64,000 nt of DNA from Streblospio benedicti (Eukaryota; Annelida; Polychaeta; Spionida; Spionidae), in NCBI GenBank assembly GCA_019095985.1, contig CM032665.1:39173639-39237638 (forward strand), given 5' to 3'. Below, one piece after another: positions 11,901 to 23,900 of the stretch (its first letter is position 1; each line of letters begins with the position of its first letter). Position numbers and translations under genes: made by a program. The notes beneath the pieces were generated by a model. The model searched no databases, was not told where the DNA came from, and saw only the letters and a list, made by a program, of their open reading frames with translations.

Positions 11901-13455
11901 CTCAATAAACAAATCCATATTCTTTGCCATATGGTGTCAGAGTTCAACATGAGATGAATAAAAATTGGCTGAATTAAAATTAAGTTTTCCGTTACTTGGA
12001 TAACAGCCTTTTAGATATGAAGTTGACTTGGCTGAACCTAAATCATTCTGATAGTACGAGTTTGTTTGTTTTTCAATTGCGGTTATTTTCAATAACTTGT
12101 GAATTGAATAAGCTCCAAACGTATGCGGATGACTGGCAAATCGAATACCTTGATGGTGGCGTGATTGAGCATCTCCTGCCAGGCAGGGTCGAAGTCCTGG
12201 CCCTGCCGGGTGAAGAAGCCCTGCTCGGCCAGGTTCACCATCTCCTTGGCAGCCACCAGCTGTCCACAGGCGCGCTCGTATCGCAGCGCAGCAAGCTGGG
12301 TGTCCTGCTGCGCCTGAAACGCACCACACAAGTTTTTTAATCTTTAATACCATCCCTATCTTTTACAATGCCATGCCTGCAGAACCACGATAGTGCTATT
12401 ACAGCCAACGGGACATAGTGATAGTTGTATAGCTCTTGTTTTAATCATTGGATTACATTGTTTTGTAAATAAACATTTTTAAACTCATATTCTCAAAATG
12501 TATATAAACATGCAATGCTGCAATAAATAATGTGCAGTATGCATAACACACACTAAAATTATTAAATCAATTGATATGCTTTAACTTTCTTCGGGACTCA
12601 AAAAATTCTCCTTGGACTCTTCGAAATTTAAGTTGCGAGTCCAGACGACTTGGCCTTATTAAAACCTATTTACATCGCCATGTTACTTACTGGCCTGCTT
12701 TCTTCACAAATGGATGAAAATAAACAGCAATTTGAGAGATTTCATTATTTAAAATCCTACATAAAGAAAATGTGCTACCTCTTTAGCTTTTACCCTCGCT
12801 TCATAGTATGGTCGTGCCTTTTCAATACAGTTTCCAAGTTTCTTGGATAAGCCATTTAACTGATATGTTGAGTCTGTCAACACTTGACGAAAAGTAGATC
12901 TGGCATCCTATTTTCAAACAATTGATGAGAAACATTTTAATAAATATCAATCATGAAATACATTCAGAATATTCAAAAGACATTATCTTGTAAAATGTAG
13001 GTAGTTAAGTTTTGTCTGTTAGAAACTACATGTAATTCCTATAAACCCACAGTTTTACTTGATCATGAAGGAATTAAAAGGTTATGATTTTGACACAAAA
13101 GTTTATACTTGTTCCTAGACTTTAAGAATAATGTAACAAACTTACATCAAGCAAAAGTTCCAAGCGATTTATGTCCTCTGAAGACTTATTCAATTTTTCA
13201 AGTTCAACCTGCATATACACATGTAAACGTATTATTGTCAATATATATTATAAAATGTTAGTATGATGTTAATTACTAATTTTCAATCTCAATAAAAAAC
13301 AAAATTCGACTCACATTCATGAACTGTTGATTTTGTACTGCTATGAAAATAAATCAAACTTCAGTTTGAAGTACCTGTATTCTTGGATCAAGAGTTTCAT
13401 CAGGAAAAGACTTCCGATTAGCACTTTTCCCATCTTGTGTAGTTTTTGATGACAT
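8996..13455 (-). CDS. SH3BP5: SH3BP5, SH3-domain-binding protein 5 (Rab11 guanine nucleotide exchange factor)
   Basis: Seven exons in gene order: 13455-13375, 13208-13146, 12907-12779, 12313-12149, 11580-11450, 11007-10965, 10273-8996 (stop 8998-8996). Phase is consistent and the predicted protein is 629 residues. It matches the family from 'DETLDPRIQVELEKLNKS' through 'YYEARVKAKE', 'FDPAWQEMLNHAT', 'KSRPYFEQKAKF' and 'LETISDEIHQQRR...RGSGVGAE'. This is the antiparallel coiled-coil bundle that in human SH3BP5 catalyses GDP release from Rab11. The first ~270 residues form this domain. The last exon adds about 360 mostly disordered, Ser-rich residues, longer than the vertebrate tail (human protein about 455 aa). 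The start ATG is followed by a short Ser/Lys-rich lead as in other invertebrates. Vertebrates have SH3BP5 and SH3BP5L; which one this corresponds to cannot be told. Confidence 0.93.
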
Positions 13456-13619
13456 TATTATCTAAGAACAACAAATTCCTTTCTGAAGAAACAAAGAAGT
13501 CAAGAGTAGCCGTCTTTAAACCTAGAGAAAACAAATATATCAATGCATGTACATCCATTTGAATTGAATTGTATGTGATAGAATGAAAAATACTGACAGT
13601 AGGTAGATCCATAATAATG

Positions 13620-13838
13620 TATATATACCATTCCTACTGTCTAAAATTCTGAAAGATGACGTTTCGCCATGGTTGCTAAATGGCTTCTTGGGATGTTGCA
13701 TTGTATGTGTCAGAACAAGACTGGATTAGCTGAGCAGCATTCTGACACATACAGTGCAACATCTGAAGAAGCCATTTAGCATACCATGGCAAAACGTCAT
13801 GGTTTGGAATTTTAGACAGTAGAGAATGGTATATATAG
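13620..13838. mobile_element. Hairpin MITE (family B) with ~95-base arms
   Basis: The left arm ATATATACCATTCCTACTGT...TGTATGTGTCAGAA (13621-13715) is nearly the exact reverse complement of the right arm TTCTGACACATACAGTGCAA...ATGGTATATAT (13740-13838), with a spacer of about 25 bases. Shared words include 'ATGACGTTT', 'GCCATGG' and 'TAAATGGCTTCTT'. A single right arm occurs at 33080-33178. It sits about 165 bases upstream of the SH3BP5 start codon, in its promoter or 5' UTR. Confidence 0.88.
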
Positions 13839-13841
13839 AGG

Positions 13842-14370
13842 AAGTGTTCCAGTTATGGGCAGTGTTTAGGTTATGGGCACATCCTACGTAGGGTCGATTA
13901 TTATGTATATCTCCAAGGGAACGCACATGTTTGATGTAATAACAGCACATAGCAAGAGGAAACAATCTGGAGATTAATTAGCTACATTTTTAATTAATGT
14001 AACAATAAGTTTTAATATATATTTTTGCTCATGAACATTAGTAACTATAATTCATGCAAACTGTTTAAGTGGCGTGTTTAATCAGGGAGACGTTTTATGG
14101 AAGTCACAACTGCATCTCGTGACCTGCCCATAACTAGAGCAATGTTTTAAACGTCAAACGTAATCAGGTGGAAATGATTAACGAAACAAAAATTATAAAT
14201 TATGGTACTTATTTGATGAGGCTAGCACTCTAGTATTGCAAAATGATAGAACATTGATTATATTTTGATAAAATATTTCATATATTTCTATTATCTATGA
14301 ACAAAATTACATAAGAATTACGATCACATCGTAAACTCCGGGGCGTAAACTGCACATAACTGGAACACTT
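13842..14370. mobile_element. Non-autonomous DNA transposon with AAGTGTTCCAGTTATG inverted repeats
   Basis: The left end AAGTGTTCCAGTTATGGGCAG and the right end (reverse complement AAGTGTTCCAGTTATGTGCAG) agree over about 21 bases. The ~490-base interior is AT-rich and non-coding. It abuts the hairpin ending at 13838. Superfamily not determined. Confidence 0.75.
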
Positions 14371-14397
14371 GCTACATTATTGGCCAATAGAGCAGCA

Positions 14398-14534
14398 ATT
14401 GTTAAAACCGGCCATACACATAAACCATGAATCTTACGTATGTGAAATTTGGTGACTTCTATAACGGGGGTTCACGTCAAACGTATAATTCACGGACTGT
14501 GTGTGGTATGGCCGAACAGTGCGATTGATGCTCT
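14398..14534 (-). mobile_element. MITE family A, copy 2
   Basis: Opposite orientation to the 7851 copy: AACCGGCCATACACATAAACC at the left and ACGGACTGTGTGTGGTATGGCC...GATTGATGCTCT at the right. It is the third element in a row upstream of SH3BP5. Confidence 0.8.
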
Positions 14535-15399
14535 ATTATGAATCACATTAAAAAAATAATAATTCAATAAAGAATCAGTTTGACGCAATCTCAGACAAAT
14601 CAGTACAGATTTGTGGCATGATGCACATCCTGCTGTATAGTATTGGTGCTATGCATATAGTGTTTTGTTTTTTAAAATGAAGAAATCTAGATGTATTATT
14701 TTATTGGAAATGTTGGGATATGACACATCTGCCTGGACAATAATCCCAATGCAAAAGTCGGATTTTTTATATATTATCAGTGGCAAGAAATAGGATAGAC
14801 TACTCGTATATATTGAAAGGCATATTTTTAGTTCCTCAATGGATCTAAATTTTGAGCAGTTGACCAGCAGGACACAATTTAATCATAAAACACAGCATAC
14901 AAGGAATCTTAATTTGAATTGCCATAAGGCATATCATTTATCTTTATATGCATAATATAAACATGTTATTTAGTGTAAGACTTACGCCATATTCTCGATA
15001 TATTAGCTAACATTAGTTTTTAAAGATATGTTTTTATTTATACAGTCACTTTAGGACAAGCATAAGGAAACGTCGTCCAATCAAATGCAGAAGACGGGGC
15101 TAATCTAAATAACATATCAATGATGATTGCTTCTGATTGGTTGTTATTTACTAATCTATGTCCTGCAGAGCCCATAACTAGAGCACAATTGCCACACAGA
15201 AATCTCATCAGTGAAAACTGTGAATTGGAGAATGCGATTCCTCTAGTAAAATTTTGGTCATATTTTTGGAATGAAATTGCCTACAATGTGCCGTGTAAGT
15301 AGTTTCATTTTCATTTCATTAAACAAATTGCTTCACTATTTGTCTGTCATTCGTATTTACATCTATGTCAGCAAACATTTTCTACAAGTGACGTACCAG

Positions 15400-16910
15400 A
15401 ACCCATGTAACATGAGACCTGGGGGGAGACACCCACTTTTTACTTGAGTCTTGACTTGACGTATTTGATGATTGAGGCCTGGTATAGGCCTGTTCATCAT
15501 TCCATAGTGTCCTCTATTTGTTCTGACATTCCGGTGTGAATACGGAGGGTAAGTCTTTCCAGTGGTCATCTAGCCTACTTTTGAAAGCGTTCACAGTTTC
15601 AGCGCTGACGACTGACTCTGGTAAACTGTTCCAAATTGATATCACACGTTGGGAGAAAAAATTTCCTCTAATGTTCAACCTGAATCTGTCCTTTTGGAGT
15701 TTCAGGGAATTTCCCCAAAGGCCACTATCTGATAGAGTGAAAGTTGGATGCTGTACGTGGTAGAAACCTCGAAGATACTTGAAAACCTCAATGATATCTC
15801 CTCTTTTGCGCCTATGCTCCAGGGTCGGCAGCTTCAGGATTTTTAGTCTCTCTGGATAGGGTTTGTCACGCAGGTTTGATAAGAGCTTTGTGGCTCTGCG
15901 TTGTACATCTTCTATGTCACTGCACAGTGATTTAAGATGTGGCTGCCACACACAATGACCGTACTCAAGGATAGGTCTTACCAAACTATTGTAGAGCTGG
16001 ACGAATGTCTTCTTTGTCAAGTAGTCAAAAGATCTGCGGATAACACCTAAGACACAGTTGGCTTTTGACGCAGCTTGTGCTATGTGGTCTTTAAAAGACA
16101 ATCTATGATCTATCCCACCCCGAGATCCTTCTCTGTATCATGCACACTGAGTGGTAGCCTCTGGGAAGTGCCATCCATGTTTCTACTGTTCATGTAGTAT
16201 GTCGCCTCTGATTTTGTTGTCCCCAGTTTTATTACACTACACTTCTGTGGGTGGAACTTTAGCCACCACTTTTCTGACCACTTCTGGAGCTCATCTAGAT
16301 CATTTTGTAGGTCCTGCTGCCCTGTTCGGAGTCACTTCTGGTATATAGCTTTGCATCATCGGCGAACATCTTTACTTGACATTTTGTGATGTTGGGCAGG
16401 TCGTTTATGAACATGACAAACATTATTGGTCCAATAACAGACCCCTGTGGGATACCACTACTCACATGCGCCTCCTGTGATTGAGTACCATTAATGACGA
16501 CTTTCTGTTGTCTGTCTGTTTGGAAGTTTTCTAGCCATTTCAGTACTTTTCCTCTGATGCCTAGGGCGTTTATTTTATCTAGTAGACGACGGTGTGGGAC
16601 AGAGTCGAATGCCTTTTGGTAGTCCATGTATACGATGTCTACTCTGCCGCCCTCATCTAAGATACTGGTCCAGTTCTCCATGACTTCGAGTAGTTGAGTG
16701 ATGCACGACCGGCCTGGCACGAAACTGTGTTGTTCTTTGCTGATCAGGTTGTTTTTCTGTAGGTGTTTCATCACTTGATCCCGCACCAGTTTCTCCATCA
16801 CTTTACACAGTACGCATGTAAGGCTAACAGGCCTATAGTTACTCGCCGTAGTTTTACTACCTTTCTTGTAAATAGGCGTATAGCTATATAGCTTACTGTC
16901 CCCCTTTCTT
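15400..16910 (-). mobile_element. CR1/Jockey-group LINE remnant (reverse transcriptase, 5'-truncated)
   Basis: Reading on the - strand from about 16900: 'YKKGSK...NYRPVSLTCVL', a reverse transcriptase core with 'MDYQKAFDSVPHRRLL', 'SGIPQGSVIGPIMFVMFINDLP' and the catalytic 'FADDAKLY' (16801-16295), then in another frame 'WSEKWWLKFHPQKCSVIKLG' and 'EKDLGV', and finally 'SFKDHIAQAASKANCVLGVI' to 'VISIWNSLPESVV' (16101-15514). At least two frameshifts separate these blocks, so it is not functional. The endonuclease and ORF1 parts are absent. The thumb/C-terminal style without RNase H fits the CR1/Jockey group; the exact clade is uncertain. Confidence 0.9.
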
Positions 16911-17174
16911 CTATGTTCTTTGATGAAGGGATTACTGATCTGTTGCGTTTGAGTTGACAGTTGGTATACGCCTAAAACTCTTTGCCACCAGCATATTGGA
17001 GTTATGTTAATGTTCTGGAATCACAGTTAGAGCACTCACCACTGTAACTCAACAATCCTGGGTAAACATTTCGATGAATCTTCATTTACTAGCTAGCTGT
17101 CTTCATGCCGAATGTAGTAGGTTATCACGACTGCACATCCAATTTGTGTACACACCCACTTTGTGTGGTATTTA

Positions 17175-17322
17175 GATCACCAGTCGCTAAAACTGGCCAT
17201 ACACTTAAAATGTGAATTACACGCATCACGTAACATTTAGCGACAACAACAACAACAAGGAGTTCACTTGATACGTACAATTCACGGATTGTGTATGGCC
17301 AAACTGTGCGGTTGATGCTCTA
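17175..17322 (-). mobile_element. MITE family A, copy 3
   Basis: GATCACCAGTCGCTAAAACTGGCCATACAC at the left and TTCACGGATTGTGTATGGCC...GATGCTCT at the right. The interior carries a small (CAA)n run at 17241-17258. Same orientation as copy 2. Confidence 0.8.
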
Positions 17323-17630
17323 ACACTAAGTTTGCCACATGCGAATAACGTGTGATGATCCTGTATGCCAGGGGTTAGAAAATTATGTCGAGCAATAAAA
17401 ACATCTTCGATCATTGCTGTTTTTACTGCAGTTTGGGTTGTATAAAGATTATTGGTTGAGAATTTCAACGGGCCAATTTGTCTACAGCTATAGGATCGCC
17501 TGTACTCTCTGATTTTCACCATTATTAGTGGCATCTTTATGTTAAAGAAATTATGAAAATTTACATCGGAAGCAATTGCCGCTTCGAATTTGACAGGTCG
17601 GCATCAGATTTTAAACTGCGTAGTATCATA

Positions 17631-17786
17631 AGGGACCGTTCATTATTTATGGGGAGGGGGAGCTAGGATTTTCTTTAAATTTCTGTACAAAGTTGGAGAC
17701 CGCCCATCTTTTTCCATGTACAAAGTTGGCGGTCCCCCTTAATTTCCTCTGGCCCCCCTCCTCCTCATAAGTAATGAATGGTCCCT
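17631..17786. mobile_element. MITE with AGGGACCRTTCATTA inverted repeats
   Basis: AGGGACCGTTCATTATTTATG at the left mirrors CATAAGTAATGAATGGTCCCT at the right, followed inward by G-rich and C-rich blocks. An internal duplication of 'TGTACAAAGTTGG' is seen. About 156 bases and non-coding. Confidence 0.8.
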
Positions 17787-18357
17787 AACTTATACCAATC
17801 GTACCAACATTTTATCAAAGTTACTCAAGAAACACAACATGAACCATCCATATTTCGTACTAATATATTTTTTACTCACAATACATATCTAGTTCCATAA
17901 ACTCTGAGTGTCAGCCACACATCTTTCAGCTGTTCCGAGTATGATTGGAAATGCATATCAGTTCTTATAAAAAAACAGTTATTCGACATCCACATTTGAT
18001 AAATAATTTCTCAATTGCCTTATTTGTGATCCGGCATGCCATTTAAAATCTGATGATTTACGTGATGAAGAAACAAGTGATGTCAGTAAAGAATCAGATA
18101 GTAGTTCAGATGAAACTGATAATCTTGATAGTGATCACTGTTCAACTTACATTAACATCAAGATTAGGACGTGTATTACGTAAAAAAACAAAATGCTGAC
18201 ATGATATACTATTGGTGAAATTCAAATAGTTGTACTGATGAGGCATTTGTATGTAAATATTAAAGTTCTGATGCACATTATATTTTTCATGTAGTCTATT
18301 TGTCAAATTCAATGTTAAGTGCTATGTTGCATTCACTCTGAAATGAAAGGTGGCGGT

Positions 18358-18378
18358 GGGGTGGGGTGGGGGTGGGGG
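18358..18378 (+). other. Strong predicted G-quadruplex
   Basis: Four runs of four or five G separated by single T loops (GGGG T GGGG T GGGGG T GGGGG). A further G8 run lies about 50 bases downstream. It stands in the intergenic region upstream of GULP1 with no recognised gene next to it. Confidence 0.75.
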
Positions 18379-20519
18379 ATTTCAATGCACAAAATGTGAG
18401 GGGATAAATTTTGAGTGCACAATTTGCAAGGTGGGGGGGGTGTGTGTGTAAAATTTCAATGTAAGTTAATGACACAAATCCAACTGCCCCCCCCCCTCTC
18501 TTAGGTGCTCTCAAAATGGTAGTGCTGTCAGGAAGAGAGATGTATTTATCGTTGAAAAGTGGTTGAGTGATGTTGGTGACATGGAATGGGTTGCATTGAA
18601 TTTGGGAGCCTGTATTGTTACTTCATTGGTGTATGTAAAGCGGGCGGGGGGATACAGTAGTAGGTTTTGAGGTAGGAGTATCAAGATAGTGCGGATGTTA
18701 GACCCTTGCAATGCAAGTAATATTTGTTGTTGAATAGTGGGTGACCCAGTGGGTTCTATCAGGGCAACAACTGGGATTATACTATTTCATTTGTGTCATA
18801 TTTTTTATCCTGAATTATAGAATAAGTCGTGCCTTTTTGGCTTTAAAAACCAAGGTAGATAATTCATTTACCAGTCAAACTTACTCTGAAATCATTAAAG
18901 TTTTATGTACCTCAGGTATTAGACGTAGCATGTGTATTTATCTTCATGATACATGTGCATTACTCTAGATGAACTACTGAGAAAGAAAATGTTAATTAGA
19001 CCAAATAATTAGTAATTAAAACTATAGTATAATGTAAGTCATTTCCTTGCAATTTCATGATTTTATGAGCTAACTTTTGACTTAGAAGTATAACAGTAAA
19101 TTAATTTGCATGTAAATGTATTTCCTGACTGAGAATAATAGTTTCACTGATAGCAAACATACTGATAACTATAAGTGCACATAATATTTTTATATATAGA
19201 ACTTGTAATGTGTGGTATGGAGTATAGATAACATCTGCATTACTACATACCAAAAAGGTAATTTCTTATTTACTGATTTTTGACGGGTTTTTGCAAAACT
19301 TTGATTTGAGTTTTGTATTGAATGAAGATCTAAGTTTCATATCAGCAGAAACCCATAACTCCAGTTTGGGGGTTTCTGATATCCGTAATAATGATTATGG
19401 AATTTAAGCTACATATATTTGAATTAACCTAATTTCTATCCTATTCTACCTTCAATTACTAGGATATTGACTAAAAATAGTGGTTACATGTACATCTAGA
19501 ATATTGTACACTTTATCTTTTTTAATTATTAAAATATGCTCATTTCAAATTATGAATTTTAATTGATACATGTAATGAGATATTGTCTTACAAATGTAGA
19601 GCAATTGCTTCCTGTTCATAATTTTTCATACCAACTTTTTTCACATGAGCATAATATTGGGTCATTGGACTACACTGTTGTCAGGAGGTGGATCTATTGA
19701 AATTAAACAGATCTGTTTGTCACTTTTCATGGAAGGTGACTCAACTTAGTATATATAATTTCCTTCTTCTTGAACAAAGAACAACATCTACGTGTGTAAT
19801 ATACTAGTCTTGGATATTTGTTTCTAGAAAAGGAGTGATTTTTACGTGAAATTTTAAATATTAATTGAAAAATGCTTGGAAAACCACAAATGAATTACAA
19901 GTAAATAGAAAAGCAACAAATAAATGAGTAATCATGAATTAAGTACTTGTATTGTTTTATTAAAGTATATATTTTTCAACTTTAACAAATATTCAATTGA
20001 AAATAAAAGATGTTATGAAGTTATAATCAATTGCATTCTATTTATTGTTGTGTTTTATGGCTCGCTTACACATCATATATTCAGATTCAGGTAGCATCTG
20101 AACATAAAACATGCCATAAATTATAAACTGATTTATAAAGGTGCTATTTACAGATTATTAAAACTGTACTATGTATAGACAAAAATGAGGCTCATTCAAA
20201 TATATAATAGACTTTATTTTCCAATGAATTGCTTGGCTTGATTAAGCTTGGCAAACTTATCAAGTCTTGTGTCACCTATTGGAAGTTGAGTTATCTGAAT
20301 TTTTAACATTCATTTACCTTGAAAAAATCACTGTTGTCATATATCCACAAGGCATTGCATGCGTCAGCTATATTTACTAACTTCTGCTTTTGTTGCGGAA
20401 ACTATTAGTCACTAGCAAAACCATGAGCCGAAGTCAGCAGAATACTACAAAAAGCAGAAATTGTCTGTTGGTGAAAAGGAACATTTTGCCGCTGAAATAT
20501 CATGCTTTTTTTTGCTGAA

Positions 20520-20800
20520 TGGATAGGGATTTATGGACTCACGACCCGAAGGTTGTGAGTTTGAGTTCCAGTCATGTCTGGTGGTAGGTTTTTGAGCAAA
20601 CTCATCCCTAACAGGTTGCAAATTGCCCTGGTGATACCTACTCATTTAACAGGACATGCCAGGCAAGTGGATGCTAATGTGATTAATGAATACCATGGGC
20701 TAATGGTAGAAAGTGTTGCATTCTTTGCAGGGAGTTAAAAGAAGCAATATAGCGGTACTGTGACAAGGATGGCAATGATCTGGTGTGAACGTAAAGTCAT
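20520..20800 (+). mobile_element. tRNA-derived SINE (family 2), copy 1
   Basis: The head resembles the 3' half of a tRNA: 'GACTCACGACCCGAAGGTTG' then a B-box-like 'GAGTTCCAGTC'. The body 'TCTGGTGGTAGGTTTTTGAG', 'CCTAACAGGTTGCA', 'GGACATGCCAGGCAAGTG' and 'GTGACAAGGATGGCAATGA' matches the copy at 28180-28415 in order. It ends shortly before the first coding exon of GULP1. Confidence 0.7.
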
Positions 20801-20911
20801 TGGAGCACAAACACAGTGAATTGTGACTGTTACAAAATTGACCATGTGATGTGATGACTATTGTGTTTCAGTGGCTTCGGGACTGAGGGACTCAGGCACA
20901 AGGACAGAAAG

Positions 20912-23900
20912 ATGAGTCGGTCATCAAAACATAAGCAACAAGGAGGTAAGCGATTTCCATGCTGTAACGTTCTTTTGATTATCAATGCCAATTGTGGATC
21001 AAAACACCCAAAATACTGGAAGACCACACTATTTGGAACACTGATTGCAAAGTAACTGAGTGTTTCCATTAGTGTGGCATCCCCATTAATAAAAGAATGT
21101 TAGCACTTTTTTATAAAATGAGAAGAAAAAACAAAATGCATTACATGGTTAGGTCTCCTTAGTATTGAGATAGATCAAATGTTGATGTTTTACTTTATTC
21201 AATCTGGGATGACAAAACTTCCAACATGTTTTGCGCATCATAATGTACAAAGAAGTGCCAGTCCTTATCTATAGGAAAAAAGTACAATTTGGCCTGGAAA
21301 TAAGGTTCCAATAGTTGTGTTGTTTTTGTAAATAATAAGGACTATTATGGCAGATGGAATGCAACTGTCATTTATTGGAGTATGTAGATACATTGTAGGA
21401 ACAAATTCTTTTCCTATGATACATACTGTAAAATGAGTTACTTAGAATTGAAAGTAAAGCGTTGGCAAAAACGGAAAAAGTTTCTAAAAGGCATTGGTTA
21501 GGCGATATTTTATGTCAGTTGATTGTGTTCTGTGAATTGGATATATGCTTTTATTACAATTTTATTTTGATTATTAAGTTTCTAGTCACAGTCTTAATCT
21601 CAATGAATCAATGGTCGTGAAAGTTTCAATAAGATTACTTGGATAAACAAATCTTATGTTTGCATTTTTTGGCTAATAATGATAATTTCTATTTTCGAGT
21701 CGTACTGATCAATTACCTACGTGGATGCCTAGATAAGGCCTATCTCATAATCTGATGGACCTGTGCCTGTTGACGTTAGCAAAGTCCACTTTGGTTTCAA
21801 AATTTCAGGCCCGATGGTCTGGCCACTTTTTATAGCCTGCCATATTGAAATAACTAAGAGCAATCCACTTTTTGTTGCTGCAGTGGTTGGGGACTAAATG
21901 TTTATGAGTTGCATACCCTGTAAGGAAGCAATAAAAGTAAGAGTACAGAAGCAGGTAATAAACACTAGCAGGCATCATTCTTGCTCATCTACGACCTCAT
22001 TTTAGAAATGGGGAATCGTCAGGATTGACCTGTCTAGGGGGTCATGTGCATTGATCTCGAGCACGTTCAGACAGGCAGTGGTCAAAACTGTTAAAAAGTA
22101 GTGTTGTGCTTGAAAAAAAATGATCATAATACCTGTGCGTTTTTTCAGCCAAGTGGGTTCACCCACCAGAGGCTCTTCTCCACGGCCACATCGTCTACAA
22201 TGTCAAGGTGAGCCTCATCTGGTTATCGTGTCATACAGTAGAACTTTGGTATTCAGACTGATCTCAATAGAGAGGGGTGGTCGCTTTGTGGGTCTGGTCT
22301 CTTATCATCAAGGTCATATGATAGAGGAGGTCGGGTTATAGAAGTAGTGTTATTTGAAGCTTCTACTGTACTTTATTCTCATTGGCTGAGGGCCACGTTG
22401 AATAGGATTATCTTACCAGTTTGCTGATCAAACTCAATTGTGTTTGACTCATTGTGGTATTGTATACCTTTGGAATGTGTATATTTTTTTCTTTGTTCTA
22501 AAATTATGTTAAAGTAGAGAGAATGTTTGTCTCTACGTTTGTGTAGAAATTACTACAGTACAACCTCGTTTAACCGAATATCAAGTATCCGGATTTTCCC
22601 ATCAACCGGACGTTCTGCTATAGTCCCAATTTTTTCCGGACATATATATACAGAAGATCGAGTATGGAATCGAACTATTGTCTTCTACTTATTCACGGGA
22701 GCATCCGGAACACAACGACTGCGGTATTAGCCTTTGACAAAAGGCGCCTATCCCATTTGCCGTGCTCACACCACAATAGTACTGGTTGATTGAGACTATC
22801 CCCATTTCTTTGTTCTGGTCAGTAACGAACAAAATCATGGTGTTTTTAATAACAGTCATCGCAAAATGTAGCTTTGTTACTTACACAAAAAATATTAAAT
22901 AATGTTAAATTGAATTATCATTATACACGCAGGAAGTATTAGTGTACGACGGAGGATAATCACGCGGCATTTGATGCATGCTAACGTAGTGTTATAAACC
23001 ACAATAACCACGCCATTATCTCATAACGAAAGGAAGCATGTTTTCACTAATATTATCACAAAATATAGCTGTGTGTCCAATGCACAGCCTATAAAATGAG
23101 GTTCTATCAAATTGTCTTTTTTGGAATATTGTTTTACGATATACAACGTCAACTCAAAGTGATGGAGGAGTCATTCTACAAGGTATTTCGTGAAAATCTT
23201 CTATTATCATCCATAGTCACTCGTGGTCGTATACATACGATGATACAAGGTTTCTTACATTCGCCCACCCCACCCCCTCAATCATCCGGGTATATCGATT
23301 TTCTGAATGTCATTTCAGCTTCCCAATGTGTCCGGATAATCGAGGTTGTACTGTACATGTATATCTATGTATGAGTCTCGTGTGTGTAGAAATCACTACA
23401 TGTATATCTATGCATGAGTCCCGGGGTATGAGTATGCAGTAGGCAGAGAGCGAGTGAACAAAAATAGTATATGCAAATGCAATATTATGCATTGTGATCT
23501 GACCAGTTAAATATACCATACTGGCATACACCATCAGCAATATAAAAATTATAACGTTTGAACTGTGAAGTTGTGACATTAGTTGGGCAATGGTTACATT
23601 ACATGTAATGTAGACAACATTTTACAATACATGTAATTACACATGTAATTCCATTTGCTAGTTCCTGGGCCACGTGGAGGTGCCGGAGCCGAAGGGCACA
23701 GAGGTCGTCCGGGATGCGATCCGCAAGATGAAGTTTAACAAACAGCTGAAGAAGGCCGAGGGTCAGAAGCCGCCCAAGGTGGAGCTCACAGTCAGCGTGG
23801 ACGGAGTCACCGTCCAGGAACCCAAGTATAAGGTATGTTAGCTCTCACTGGCAGATCCAGGTTTTAAGAAAAGGGGAGGGGGCACTTAAAGGATCTAGTG

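Larger units (their letters stand above)
13456..20871. other. Intergenic region between divergent SH3BP5 and GULP1
   Basis: No host gene is recognised in 7.4 kb. It holds the promoters of two head-to-head genes (exact sites not identifiable), three back-to-back MITEs at 13620-14534, a LINE remnant, further MITEs and a G-rich tract. GULP1 has an acceptor at 20870-20871 before its ATG, so an untranslated first exon must lie somewhere in this stretch. Confidence 0.6.

Noticed and set aside
23096-23374. 92-codon frame inside the 22556-23353 element, considered as transposase
   Set aside because: No DDE or helix-turn-helix motif, and it runs past the right end of the element.
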